Assembly: GCA_043421945.1 (NCBI GenBank)
Contig: JBHOGO010000093.1
Coordinates: 1 to 16,292 of the forward strand
Direction: 5' to 3'
Origin: Thaumasiovibrio sp043421945
GTDB taxonomy: Bacteria; Pseudomonadota; Gammaproteobacteria; Enterobacterales; Vibrionaceae
Length of the DNA: 16,292 bases
Under the pieces are notes generated by a model. The model saw only the letters and a list, made by a program, of their open reading frames with translations, was not told the DNA's origin and ran no database searches. A program made the position numbers and the translations under genes. Below, piece after piece: positions 1-8,116 of the stretch. The number at the start of each line of letters is the position of its first letter. The stretch's first letter is position 1.

Positions 1-28
1 TTTGAAACTGAATTCGATTTTTAGCCAT
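1..28 (-). CDS. Start of a gene cut by the window edge; possibly an IS1595-like transposase
   Basis: On the minus strand an ATG at 26-28 follows a good ribosome binding site (GAGGA at 36-40, seven bases away) and opens a frame reading MAKNRIQFQ before the window ends. From memory, IS1595-family transposases begin with a very similar stretch (M-A/S-K-N-K/R-I/V-Q-F-Q), so an insertion sequence entering here is the best guess. Nine residues cannot prove it. It would mean that one end of the element lies between this start and the LacI-like gene immediately upstream, roughly 40-90. Confidence 0.35.
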
Positions 29-68
29 GATGATTTCCTCACTCAACGCCTATTACTAAGTATAGTCA

Positions 69-986
69 TCAATACTGGGTTTTAGTGGTAATCAGGTAAC
101 GAATTGATGCTTTATCTTCACTTTGGGATAAGGCTTTATTTTTATTTCCGCATGATTCACGGATCACCAATTTTTGTGGGAGTTGATGAATAGTGGTGGA
201 AAATGAATCACCTTCAGCTCTCGCTAATGCACGTAAGAATGCTTTCCTTGCCAACGGTTCAAGCTGCTGATCGGCCGTCGTGAGTGCTGGTTTCATTTGT
301 TGACCAAAGAATACATTATCAACCCCGACGATAGCGATATCCTTTGGGGTGTAAACATCAAAATGTTTAAGCTGTTCAATCATCCCAATCGCATTATGAT
401 CAGTCGCACAAATTATCGCAGTACACACCGTCTTCCGTTTAATATACTCTACAGCCGCTTCACGTCCTCCAGCTAAAGAACAACTGCTTACACTGAAAAA
501 ATGCTGTGGATTAAACTTTCCCTGATGCGCTTCAACAGCATGTTGATAAGCTTTAAATCTGATTCGAATATCGTTTACAGAGAGGTCACCACAGAAAGCA
601 ATATGCTCATGGCCACTATCCCTTAACCATTGGTATAGCTGCTCTACACCATCACTTTGCACACTATAAAATTGCTCAACTTGTAATGGTGAATAACTCG
701 CTCCCAGTGAAATAACCGGGATATTTCGACTTATCGCGTCTTGAATCAGGTGATCAGAAGCAGCATGCAAAATAACAATTAACGCATCGAAGTGATTGTT
801 AGCAACGGGAAGGTCAAAGTCTCTTTGGTGACCAGAACGAATCACTATCAAGTTAACATCATACCTCGTCGCCATTTGACGAAACGTTGCGTTTAACTCC
901 CCCATATAAAAGCCGCTTAACACCGGCATAATGACACCAATCGTGATGCGCTTTTTATTTTTTCTTTTATCCATTTTATTCATCAT
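69..986 (-). CDS. LacI-type periplasmic-binding-like sensor domain without HTH, probably truncated
   Basis: The protein has the ligand-binding fold of LacI/GalR regulators from its first residues (RITIGVIMPVLSGFYMGEL) through DGVEQLYQWLRDSGHEHIAF, CATDHNAIGMIEQL and KDIAIVGVDN to the usual domain end LVIRESC. The normal N-terminal helix-turn-helix of about 60 residues is missing, and the DNA just upstream does not encode one in the adjoining frames. In Vibrio-type bacteria such HTH-less domains are known as sensors fused to GGDEF (diguanylate cyclase) domains. Here the protein stops only about 26 residues after LVIRESC, next to a possible transposase start, so a lost C-terminal output domain is likely (inference). 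The frame can begin at a GTG at 1007; I prefer the ATG-ATG pair at 986 because it leads directly into the domain. It probably binds a small sugar-like ligand in the cytoplasm, but has no visible output. Confidence 0.75.
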   Translation of the reverse strand: MMNKMDKRKNKKRITIGVIMPVLSGFYMGELNATFRQMATRYDVNLIVIRSGHQRDFDLPVANNHFDALIVILHAASDHLIQDAISRNIPVISLGASYSPLQVEQFYSVQSDGVEQLYQWLRDSGHEHIAFCGDLSVNDIRIRFKAYQHAVEAHQGKFNPQHFFSVSSCSLAGGREAAVEYIKRKTVCTAIICATDHNAIGMIEQLKHFDVYTPKDIAIVGVDNVFFGQQMKPALTTADQQLEPLARKAFLRALARAEGDSFSTTIHQLPQKLVIRESCGNKNKALSQSEDKASIRYLITTKTQY

Positions 987-1007
987 TCGTGGCTTTCTAA
1001 CAATCAC

Positions 1008-1358
1008 ATAGCGCTCGATACAGCGGCATAAGTAACTAACAGTATTGTGTACGGTTCCAAATAATTATTGATGAGTGAATGATTAAAAAAAACCGATAAA
1101 GATAGAAACTGTTCAGTGGGACACGTTCGGTAGGGAAAAAATTTAATAGATATGAAGGAGTGGTCGTTAAGAGCGTGAGCTTCAATGACAGAAACATCAC
1201 TAGCGTAAATACCAAGCATCTAACACGACCTTACTTGCTATAAATAGAGTCATTGCGATATTTTGATGACATCACACTTCTCTGGTCTTGCGGCAAAAAC
1301 AACAGAAATAAGGCTAGAATGACGAGTGACATAAGTTACAAACTAAAGGCGGAAAGGA
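1008..1358. other. Intergenic region between divergent genes, no gene seen
   Basis: This 350-base stretch separates the minus-strand LacI-like gene from the plus-strand thioesterase gene and must carry both promoters. I see no convincing -35/-10 pair. An open frame at 1004-1219 on the minus strand has no recognisable domain and no ribosome binding site, so I treat it as chance. Confidence 0.5.
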
Positions 1359-1811
1359 ATGGATAACGTGCTAGAAGGATTCCCGATCATAACAGAGATC
1401 CCTGTCGCATGGGGAGAAATGGACGCATTACAACACGTCAATAATGCCGTCTATTTCCGCTATTTTGAAACGGCGCGGTTAGATTATTTTAAAGAAATTG
1501 GTTTGTTGGTGAATATCACCGAGAGCCATATTGGCCCTGTACTGAGTGATACACATTGTCGTTATAAACTGCCTATCACCTATCCCGATACACTATTGGT
1601 CGGCAGCAAGGTCATCGATGTACAAAATGACCGCTTTACCATGGAGTATCAAATTATCAGTAAAAAACACAACAAGGTCAGCACTATCGGCCAAGCAACC
1701 TGCGTCATGTTTGACTTTCAAAACAACACCAAAGCCCTATTATCTGAAGAACTTAAACAGAAAATATCTGATGTTGAAAAACAAACAGGCACCTCGTATC
1801 ACAAAACCTAA
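1359..1811 (+). CDS. Acyl-CoA thioesterase, hotdog fold (4HBT, FadM/YbgC-like)
   Basis: A 150-residue single-domain protein of usual length for the 4HBT thioesterases, which hydrolyse acyl-CoA thioesters in the cytoplasm. The active-site region is clear: WGEMDALQHVNNAVYFRYFE at residues 18-37, with the family's catalytic Asp at 22 and the conserved H-V-N-N at 26-29, followed by FETARLDYF. H-V-N-N resembles FadM-type long-chain thioesterases more than the YbgC form. The ATG at 1359 is preceded by purine-rich AAAGGCGGAAAGGA, so translation should be good; a GTG at 1368 is an alternative that would lose three residues. It is transcribed alone and is followed by a terminator. Substrate length cannot be read from the sequence. 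Confidence 0.88.
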   Translation: MDNVLEGFPIITEIPVAWGEMDALQHVNNAVYFRYFETARLDYFKEIGLLVNITESHIGPVLSDTHCRYKLPITYPDTLLVGSKVIDVQNDRFTMEYQIISKKHNKVSTIGQATCVMFDFQNNTKALLSEELKQKISDVEKQTGTSYHKT

Positions 1812-1831
1812 GTGGGGGGCTAAGAGAGTTT

Positions 1832-1858
1832 AACAGTGCCAGTGAGGCACTGTTTATT
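1832..1858 (+). terminator. Rho-independent-type terminator after the thioesterase gene
   Basis: A perfect 9-bp stem AACAGTGCC / GGCACTGTT with loop AGTGA ends in a short T-rich run (TTTATTT). It lies 20 bases after the thioesterase stop codon and may also act on the opposing gene at 1885-2277. Confidence 0.75.
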
Positions 1859-1884
1859 TGCCTGCCAACTATCGCCTACCTATT

Positions 1885-2277
1885 TTAAATTTCTGGTGGC
1901 GCAGAATCAAATTGTCGGCGAGCCTCGAAGCCATTCATAAATTCACAACGGTGTGTGTAAGCAGACAGTAGCATTGTTGGAAGAATCTCTTTATCGTACC
2001 GCTTCGTTGCACGTTCGATAAAGTGTGAATACTGGGCATCCGCTAATTCAGTAATATCCTTCGCAAGCTCTGCTGGCACTTCATATTCGCTAGTCAGCTC
2101 AGAGTAATTACGACGGTGAACGTCCCGTCTAGGGTTGTTCAAATAGTCGGCAGCAGCCATGCAGGTCGCTTCTTCATGTAAGTCATACATCATCTTTTCT
2201 GGTGAAGCCTCTTCAGCAAAACCCGATGGGACAATATGCGTACATAATAAAAATGCAAACAAAGCACTTTTTTTCAT
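1885..2277 (-). CDS. Small secreted hypothetical protein
   Basis: A 130-residue protein with a clear Sec signal peptide (MKKSALFAFLLCTHIVPSGFA) and likely cleavage before EEASP at residue 22. The mature part of about 109 residues is charged, mostly helical in character, and has exactly two cysteines (C39 and C111), which could form a disulfide in the periplasm. I do not recognise the family. A weak ribosome binding site (AGAG) precedes the ATG at 2277. It converges with the thioesterase gene and diverges from the metallophosphoesterase gene, sharing with the latter a 178-base upstream region. Confidence 0.75.
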   Translation of the reverse strand: MKKSALFAFLLCTHIVPSGFAEEASPEKMMYDLHEEATCMAAADYLNNPRRDVHRRNYSELTSEYEVPAELAKDITELADAQYSHFIERATKRYDKEILPTMLLSAYTHRCEFMNGFEARRQFDSAPPEI

Positions 2278-2350
2278 ATTTATTCTCTATGGCGAATTTA
2301 CGTTTCCGCACAGAATAAGAAGTAAAGATTAAAAAGATATGAAAACAACT

Positions 2351-2365
2351 CTGCAATCATTGCAG
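2351..2365. promoter_or_regulatory. Short palindrome in the divergent promoter region
   Basis: CTGCAA-tca-TTGCAG is a perfect 6-bp inverted repeat in the 178-base region between the secreted-protein gene and the metallophosphoesterase gene. A related half site (ATTGCAA) lies at 2394-2400. It could be an operator, but the regulator is not identified. Confidence 0.3.
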
Positions 2366-2455
2366 ACAAAAGATCGAAATTAAGTCACATAAGATTGCAA
2401 AGATAATAGGGAAACTTACACATTCTCATCAACTATATAAGAAACAAATATATTT

Positions 2456-4456
2456 ATGAACAATTTCAAACGCTCTATTACTGCACTTTGCGTTATGGGT
2501 GTTTTGTCTGCTTGTAATAGCTCTTCGACAGACAATACATCGCCAGAAATCCCAGCGGATAAACCAGCATCACTCAAGGTTGGTCTATTACCAGATACTC
2601 AAGGTGGTGGTTGGAACGTAGCGGTTCACCCAATGGAAGCCGTGTTAGCAAAGCAAAAAGAAGAAGGTGTTGATATTGTTATTCCTGTGGGTGACCTAAC
2701 GGATAACGGGTCTACGCACGAGTGGGAACAATGGGTTGGTGTGGCAAGTAAGTACCGTGATGCAGGTATCGAATTCTTACCAGTGATGGGTAACCACGAA
2801 ACAAGCTGGGCTTACACTGTTGAGTGGATCGAGAACATGCGTCACTTCATCCCTGAAGACGCAATCCACATGCCAACGGCAGAGTGGCTAAACTACTATG
2901 TCGTTCGCGAAAACGTCCTCATTATTGGACTTGCCTACTACAACCTGCCTATCGCATTTGGTTGGATCCAAGACATACTAGAAGACGAAAAAGGTAACTT
3001 CGAGCATGTCGTTATTGCGAGTCACGATGGATTAGTTGGCGCGAAATACGGTGAAACACGTGAGCAAATCGTCGAAGGCGTTAAAGACGATAACCGTTTA
3101 TTTGATATCCATAAAGAAATCCGTGAAACCTTTGCTGAGCACGATGTTATTTGGGTTCAAGGCCACGAGCATATGTATCAGCGCTCACAAATCCATGCTC
3201 GCGTCTTAGGCTCTAACGATCCAGGTGGTCGCGCTTCTACAGAGACACTTGCCTCTACGCCAAGCGGTGGCAACTACCGTATGCCTTCTTACACCCAAAT
3301 CGTGAGTGGTAATGCTTCTTACAAAGGGTACGAATACCGTTACGGTGAACGTGAACTGATTCAAGATGTTATCCAACATAAGATGGCAACTAAAGATGCA
3401 AACCATAACTCTGAATTCTATGATGCGAATGCTTCAATCTTAACGTTTGATGATCAGCGTATCGATTACCATTCATGGGCCGCACCACATACCATCACTG
3501 AAAACGAAGATGGCATGCGTGAATTAGAGAACCCTGAATGGGCAATGATTGATACATTCAGCCGTACGCGTAACCGCTGTGAGTCGTTGATCTATCCAAA
3601 CTCGATCCCTGAAGGACAACGCCCAATCTTGAATCACATCGTTCAGTACAAAACAGCCGAATGTGTCGGCGATGATGGTTCTGCTGCGCAACTTGTTGGC
3701 GGTACAAACAACACCTTTAACCGTGTTGATACCACCCAGCGTACATTGGGCTTTCATGAAGGCTTAAAGCGTGCAGAGTCGATGAATGACTTAATGCGCT
3801 TAACCTATCAGTACTTGTTCACCATGAACAAGAGCTGGGACGTTAACCTCAATGCTGCAAACCGTATTATTCCGGGTGAAAACGGTGAAGATGAGTTTGG
3901 CGCTCGTGAAGGTAACGTGATTGTTCCTGCAACCACGATTGATATGAAAAAACATGTCACAATGAGCTGGTCACCAAAAACGCAATCAACCGAATCTGAC
4001 ATTCTTATTGTGAGTGGAATGCAAGTGCATGGCGGTACTTACCAAAATGCCTACGGTGGAGCAAAAGATATTACTCGTGACACTGGTCATGACGGTTCAC
4101 AACCTGATGGCACTGCAAAAGGACCTCATACTGACCTTCCTAGCACTGCAACTCAGGATTGGGACGTAGAAGCGATTATTGGTGACCAATATGGTATTCA
4201 GTTTACTGCTGACAGTGGAATCAATAGTGACACGGTAACACTAGCAACATTGACGGACGGTGAATGGACGGCAATTGCACCACAAGAATGTATGATTGAA
4301 GGCCCATGGGATGAGAAATATTTAGACTCTCAATTCGGTCTTAACAGACCAAGTGATTGTGACGCATACCCTGTTGTTGGGTACGATGAAAACTATGGTA
4401 ACCGTTGGTGGACAATTGCAGATCGTGACGTTGAAATCGCACTAATTCGCAACTAA
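2456..4456 (+). CDS. Outer-surface/periplasmic lipoprotein metallophosphoesterase (calcineurin-like)
   Basis: A 666-residue lipoprotein: signal sequence with lipobox L-S-A-C ending at Cys20, then an S/T-rich linker. Residues about 40-245 form a calcineurin-like phosphoesterase domain with the metal-binding motifs in order: PDTQ (D47, Q49 in place of the usual DxH), GDLTDNG (79-85), GNHE (112-115), SHD (H190) and GHEHMYQR (236-243). Such enzymes hydrolyse phosphomono- or diesters outside the cytoplasm. The remaining roughly 400 residues match nothing I recognise and contain several cysteines. The N-terminal lipoprotein signal fixes the ATG at 2456 although there is no good Shine-Dalgarno sequence ahead of it, only an A/T-rich tract. 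It is a single gene with a strong terminator. I looked for a PhoB box upstream and found none convincing. The substrate is unknown. Confidence 0.85.
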   Translation: MNNFKRSITALCVMGVLSACNSSSTDNTSPEIPADKPASLKVGLLPDTQGGGWNVAVHPMEAVLAKQKEEGVDIVIPVGDLTDNGSTHEWEQWVGVASKYRDAGIEFLPVMGNHETSWAYTVEWIENMRHFIPEDAIHMPTAEWLNYYVVRENVLIIGLAYYNLPIAFGWIQDILEDEKGNFEHVVIASHDGLVGAKYGETREQIVEGVKDDNRLFDIHKEIRETFAEHDVIWVQGHEHMYQRSQIHARVLGSNDPGGRASTETLASTPSGGNYRMPSYTQIVSGNASYKGYEYRYGERELIQDVIQHKMATKDANHNSEFYDANASILTFDDQRIDYHSWAAPHTITENEDGMRELENPEWAMIDTFSRTRNRCESLIYPNSIPEGQRPILNHIVQYKTAECVGDDGSAAQLVGGTNNTFNRVDTTQRTLGFHEGLKRAESMNDLMRLTYQYLFTMNKSWDVNLNAANRIIPGENGEDEFGAREGNVIVPATTIDMKKHVTMSWSPKTQSTESDILIVSGMQVHGGTYQNAYGGAKDITRDTGHDGSQPDGTAKGPHTDLPSTATQDWDVEAIIGDQYGIQFTADSGINSDTVTLATLTDGEWTAIAPQECMIEGPWDEKYLDSQFGLNRPSDCDAYPVVGYDENYGNRWWTIADRDVEIALIRN

Positions 4457-4475
4457 TTAAACCACAGTAAATAAA

Positions 4476-4499
4476 AGAGTCACCGACAACAGTGACTCT
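4476..4499. terminator. First of two hairpins after the metallophosphoesterase gene
   Basis: AGAGTCAC / GTGACTCT is a perfect 8-bp stem with an 8-base loop. It lies between the stop codon and the main terminator. On the minus strand it follows the T-run of the next hairpin, so it may be an auxiliary structure. Confidence 0.5.
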
Positions 4500-4505
4500 A
4501 AAAAG

Positions 4506-4537
4506 AAAGCCGCTCATCTCTATGAGCGGCTTTTTTT
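4506..4537. terminator. Strong bidirectional terminator between convergent genes
   Basis: A perfect 12-bp stem AAAGCCGCTCAT / ATGAGCGGCTTT with loop CTCT is followed by four more T on the plus strand, and by CTTTTT when read on the minus strand. It ends both the metallophosphoesterase gene and the convergent exporter operon, whose last stop codon is at 4560. Confidence 0.92.
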
Positions 4538-4559
4538 AGCTTACCGGTACACTCATCAA

Positions 4560-6344
4560 TTAAACTTCAGCAATAACCACTTCTGCTGCATCGTTAAAAG
4601 ACTCATTTAACAACCCTGCGTAGATACCATTTTGTGCCACCAGCTGTTGGTGATTGCCCTGCTCAACGATTTCTCCACGCTCTAATACCAGTATCGAATC
4701 AGAATGACGTACCGTACTGAGACGGTGAGCAATCGCAATGACCGTTCTTTCCTTAAATAAACGCTGCATTGCTTTTTGAATCAAGTCTTCAGTGATGGAA
4801 TCAACAGAGCTCGTTGCTTCATCTAACATCATGACCTGCCCGCCCTGCGCGACTGCCCGTGCAAAAGAGATCAGCTGCGTTTGACCGACGGATAAGTTAG
4901 ATCCATTCTTATCAAGCGAATAATCATAGCCTTGTGGTAGCTGCTCGATAAAGCGGTTGGCATATACATAGCGTGCTGCTTGTTCGACGTGTTCTCGAGA
5001 AATATCCTGTTTACCCAAGGCGATATTAAAGTGAACACTCTCTTGAAACAGGTGAACATCTTGCATCATCAACGAAAAAAGGTGAGTTGAATCTTCAATT
5101 GAAAGCTGAGAAAGCTCAATTCCGTTTAAAAGAATACTTCCTTCATAATCTTGGTAAGTACGAGAAATCAAACGCAAAATGGTGGATTTACCCGACCCTG
5201 TCGAGCCAACAAGCGCAATTTGGTGGCCTTTCTCCAATGTAAACGATACGTTTTTAAGGACGTATGGCAGATCGTCTTTATAGCGGAAGCTAACATTTTT
5301 AAACTCGAGGGAAGTAAACTCACTCAGTCTATCTTTTACTTCATGAGAAGGTATGAGCTGACGCCCTTCCTCCTCTGTCGGCTCAACGAACAGCTCTTCA
5401 ATGTGATCAAATGCGGCGAATGAGCTTTGAATCGAGGCGATCTGAGACGTAAAGTCACGAATAGGCACAAAGACTTTTTCCAACGTGTTAATAAACGCAA
5501 TCAATACACCGAGTGTTAGCGCCTCTTTAAGCACTTGGCCTGAGCCATACCAAATCATTAAAGCGATAGTGATAGACGTCACACCAGATATGAAAGCAAA
5601 CAAAATGGCATCGTATTTATTCACCTTCTTCTGTGCTGTCAAAAACTCATCGGTGTAACCTTGATACTTCTCCTCGACTTCTTGCTCAGCACGGTATAAC
5701 TGAACCGTTTTAACCCCCAGCAACGCTTCCTGTAAGAAACCAATACTACGGGCTAATGTTGAACGTGTTACTCGATAGAGCGCACGAAGACGATTCCGAA
5801 CATGAACGGTTAGGTACATCACCGGTGGCATAATCACCAACACGATCAATGTTAGCTGCCAATCAATCAATAGCATCATCACCAACAGAGCGATCGTATT
5901 CAGCGTATCTTTTACTAGCCCAACCACGGATTGAATAAAAGACTCACCAATAGTTTCTAAATCACTCGTTAAGCGAGAAAGTGTTACCCCCGTCGGCGTA
6001 TTGTCAAAATAGCTTCGTGGTAACTTAAGTACACGTGCTACCAATACAGAACGCATATCGGTAATCGTCATTTGCCCTGTTTTACGCAAATTGTAAGCAT
6101 ACGTGGTATCAACCACATAGCTCGCAATCAAGACGATGAGGAGATAAATAACGTAAGTCTGAAGGCCATCAATGTTTCCTTGTGATAGCTGAACATCGAT
6201 GACTTGTATGATCAGCCATGGAAATAATAAGCTTGTGATGACTGTCAGTGGCAACATGGCAATGCCCAGTAATGCCGAGTTTTTATACTTCTTCGCAAAT
6301 TTGAAAAAATGCTTTAAGTACTTAACATCAATGCCCTTTAACAT
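4560..6344 (-). CDS. ABC exporter half-transporter, subunit B (MdlB-like)
   Basis: A 594-residue half-transporter: six-helix type-1 ABC exporter membrane domain (about 20-310) followed by an ATPase domain (about 345-580). The motifs are Walker A GSTGSGKS (380-387), Q-loop Gln428, a non-standard signature LSVGQ (484-488), Walker B with the catalytic glutamate MLDEATSSVD (E509) and switch His540. LSVGQ is also found in E. coli MdlB. Its own Walker motifs are complete, so with the intact LSGGQ of the partner it should form the hydrolysing site. Its ATG overlaps the upstream gene by 7 bases and has a strong ribosome binding site (GGAGG at 6352-6356), so the two subunits are co-translated. It acts in the inner membrane; substrate is unknown. 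Confidence 0.93.
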   Translation of the reverse strand: MLKGIDVKYLKHFFKFAKKYKNSALLGIAMLPLTVITSLLFPWLIIQVIDVQLSQGNIDGLQTYVIYLLIVLIASYVVDTTYAYNLRKTGQMTITDMRSVLVARVLKLPRSYFDNTPTGVTLSRLTSDLETIGESFIQSVVGLVKDTLNTIALLVMMLLIDWQLTLIVLVIMPPVMYLTVHVRNRLRALYRVTRSTLARSIGFLQEALLGVKTVQLYRAEQEVEEKYQGYTDEFLTAQKKVNKYDAILFAFISGVTSITIALMIWYGSGQVLKEALTLGVLIAFINTLEKVFVPIRDFTSQIASIQSSFAAFDHIEELFVEPTEEEGRQLIPSHEVKDRLSEFTSLEFKNVSFRYKDDLPYVLKNVSFTLEKGHQIALVGSTGSGKSTILRLISRTYQDYEGSILLNGIELSQLSIEDSTHLFSLMMQDVHLFQESVHFNIALGKQDISREHVEQAARYVYANRFIEQLPQGYDYSLDKNGSNLSVGQTQLISFARAVAQGGQVMMLDEATSSVDSITEDLIQKAMQRLFKERTVIAIAHRLSTVRHSDSILVLERGEIVEQGNHQQLVAQNGIYAGLLNESFNDAAEVVIAEV

Positions 6345-8116
6345 GCTGTTGCCTCCGCTTCATTTTGTTGAAGCTTCCAAGTTTCTAAATAGTAAGGACA
6401 CGTTTGAAGTAGATCAGCATGACTACCTTGGGCAATCACCTTTCCTTCATGAAGCACAATAATTTCATCCATATATTCAAGGGCATTAACACGGTGTGAA
6501 ACCACTAATACCGATTGATTCTCTAAACGGCCAAATAACCCTTCTAGGATCTTACGCTCGGTCTCGTAGTCGACGGCTGAAAGTACGTTATCCATAATGA
6601 TCACATCACTCGGTTCAAGCAGAGCACGCGCAATACTCAAACGTTGCTTCTGTCCACCAGACAGCATAATGCCTTTCTCGCCAACAAGGGTTTGGTCGCC
6701 CTGTTCAAAACGAGAAACATCATCGGCAAGTTGGCTTAGTGCCAGTACCTCATCAACCCGCTCTTTTGAAACAGGTGATTTATCGGCATCGTTACCACGA
6801 CTGCCAAAACGAATATTGTCTTCAACTGTGGCAGAGAAAAGATAAGGGTCTTGCGTTATCGTACGAATGTAACGACGGATATCGCTTCTCGCGAACGTTG
6901 TCACATCTCTATCACCCAGGAATACCGTGCCTTCAGGAATATCGAGGTGATGGTTCAAACAGTTCACCAACGTTGTTTTGCCCGCACCAATACTTCCCAA
7001 TACACCGATTTTCTTACCGACGGGAATATCAAAGCTGATGTTATCTAAAATAAGGGCTTCTTCACCTGGGTATTTAAAGCTCAGGTTTCGTATCGACAGT
7101 GTTTGTGCCTTAAGTGCCTCGGCTTCAACGGGCGCTAAAGGAGCACCGTCATTCTTCGTCGTTTCTGCATTTAAGATCGTTTGTACACTTTCAATGCCAA
7201 CCATGCCTCGCTGATAAATCGTTGCAATACGACCAAGCTGCATTAGTGGCATCGCAAGCAATACGGAATAGGTCAAGAATGCAGTGATTTCACCCAGAGA
7301 CAGCTCTTGGTTCATCAACATGTAGCCACCAATGCCAAGAATCATGATTTTCATCAGGTCATTCGCGTAATCTAACACTGGCATGAAGAAGACTTGGATG
7401 CGTGTAATACGTAAACGGCATTGCAATAACATCTGATTGAGCTTTTCTACCTCTTCTCTTACCCATGGCGACATTTGCTGACTTTTAATGAGATCGATAC
7501 CCGACAGGTAACTCATCAACTGCGCAGATAAATTTTGCAAACGATGCATATGTTCAAGGTGAAGGTTCTTCATTCGTTTAAAACCCATACGGAAAATAAC
7601 GAACGCAATCACAATAGGAAATACCGAATAGAGCGTCAGCTCTGGCGAAATACGCCACATCCATAATGGGGTAAATGACAACGCTAATAATGCATTGAAG
7701 AACTGAAGGAAGCCCACACCAAACAGCATGCGAACGCCGTTTAGGTCATTATTAATGATCGAAATCAACTTCCCGGATGCAAATTTCTCATGAAAACTAT
7801 TCGGTAAGCGGTTGAGCTTTTGCAGCAAAATATTTTTTAGTGCGGCTTCGGTAATACGACCCGGATTGAGTCCATAGATCCGTGACAATATACGCACGAC
7901 AACCATCGACAACGCCATCACCACAACAATACCTACATAGGTTTTAAGTTCTTGTTGACCCGCAGATGCAGTCGTATCAATCAAGTCAATCGCCAATTGA
8001 ATGTAACGCGGGATCTCAACTTGAAGCCAGTTAACGAGAACAATAAAAACAATCGCTAACAGATAAGACTGGCGATTCATACGCAGAAAATGCGCAACAA
8101 ACTGTGTTTTAGTCAT
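6338..8116 (-). CDS. ABC exporter half-transporter, subunit A (MdlA-like, degenerate ATP site)
   Basis: A 592-residue half-transporter with an N-terminal six-helix membrane domain (about 15-310) and a C-terminal ATPase (about 340-580). Walker A is GSIGAGKTT (374-382), the Q-loop Gln is 422, the signature is the standard LSGGQ (485-489), and switch His is 541. After the Walker B Asp509 comes Asn510 (IIMDN) instead of the catalytic glutamate. Its own ATP site, completed by the partner's LSVGQ, should therefore bind but hardly hydrolyse ATP, as in known asymmetric heterodimeric exporters (TM287/288, BmrCD). The length matches MdlA of E. coli (about 590). The gene overlaps the upstream small regulator-like gene by 8 bases and the downstream subunit by 7. 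It could export drugs, lipids or peptides; nothing here tells which. Confidence 0.93.
   Translation of the reverse strand: MTKTQFVAHFLRMNRQSYLLAIVFIVLVNWLQVEIPRYIQLAIDLIDTTASAGQQELKTYVGIVVVMALSMVVVRILSRIYGLNPGRITEAALKNILLQKLNRLPNSFHEKFASGKLISIINNDLNGVRMLFGVGFLQFFNALLALSFTPLWMWRISPELTLYSVFPIVIAFVIFRMGFKRMKNLHLEHMHRLQNLSAQLMSYLSGIDLIKSQQMSPWVREEVEKLNQMLLQCRLRITRIQVFFMPVLDYANDLMKIMILGIGGYMLMNQELSLGEITAFLTYSVLLAMPLMQLGRIATIYQRGMVGIESVQTILNAETTKNDGAPLAPVEAEALKAQTLSIRNLSFKYPGEEALILDNISFDIPVGKKIGVLGSIGAGKTTLVNCLNHHLDIPEGTVFLGDRDVTTFARSDIRRYIRTITQDPYLFSATVEDNIRFGSRGNDADKSPVSKERVDEVLALSQLADDVSRFEQGDQTLVGEKGIMLSGGQKQRLSIARALLEPSDVIIMDNVLSAVDYETERKILEGLFGRLENQSVLVVSHRVNALEYMDEIIVLHEGKVIAQGSHADLLQTCPYYLETWKLQQNEAEATAC

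Noticed and set aside
1004..1219. 71-codon open frame on the minus strand, touching the start of the LacI-like gene
   Set aside because: I checked it as a possible missing HTH joined by a frameshift. Its sequence has no helix-turn-helix pattern, no ribosome binding site and a non-coding feel.
2278..2455. PhoB box ahead of the metallophosphoesterase gene
   Set aside because: No pair of CTGTCA-like repeats with the right spacing is present.
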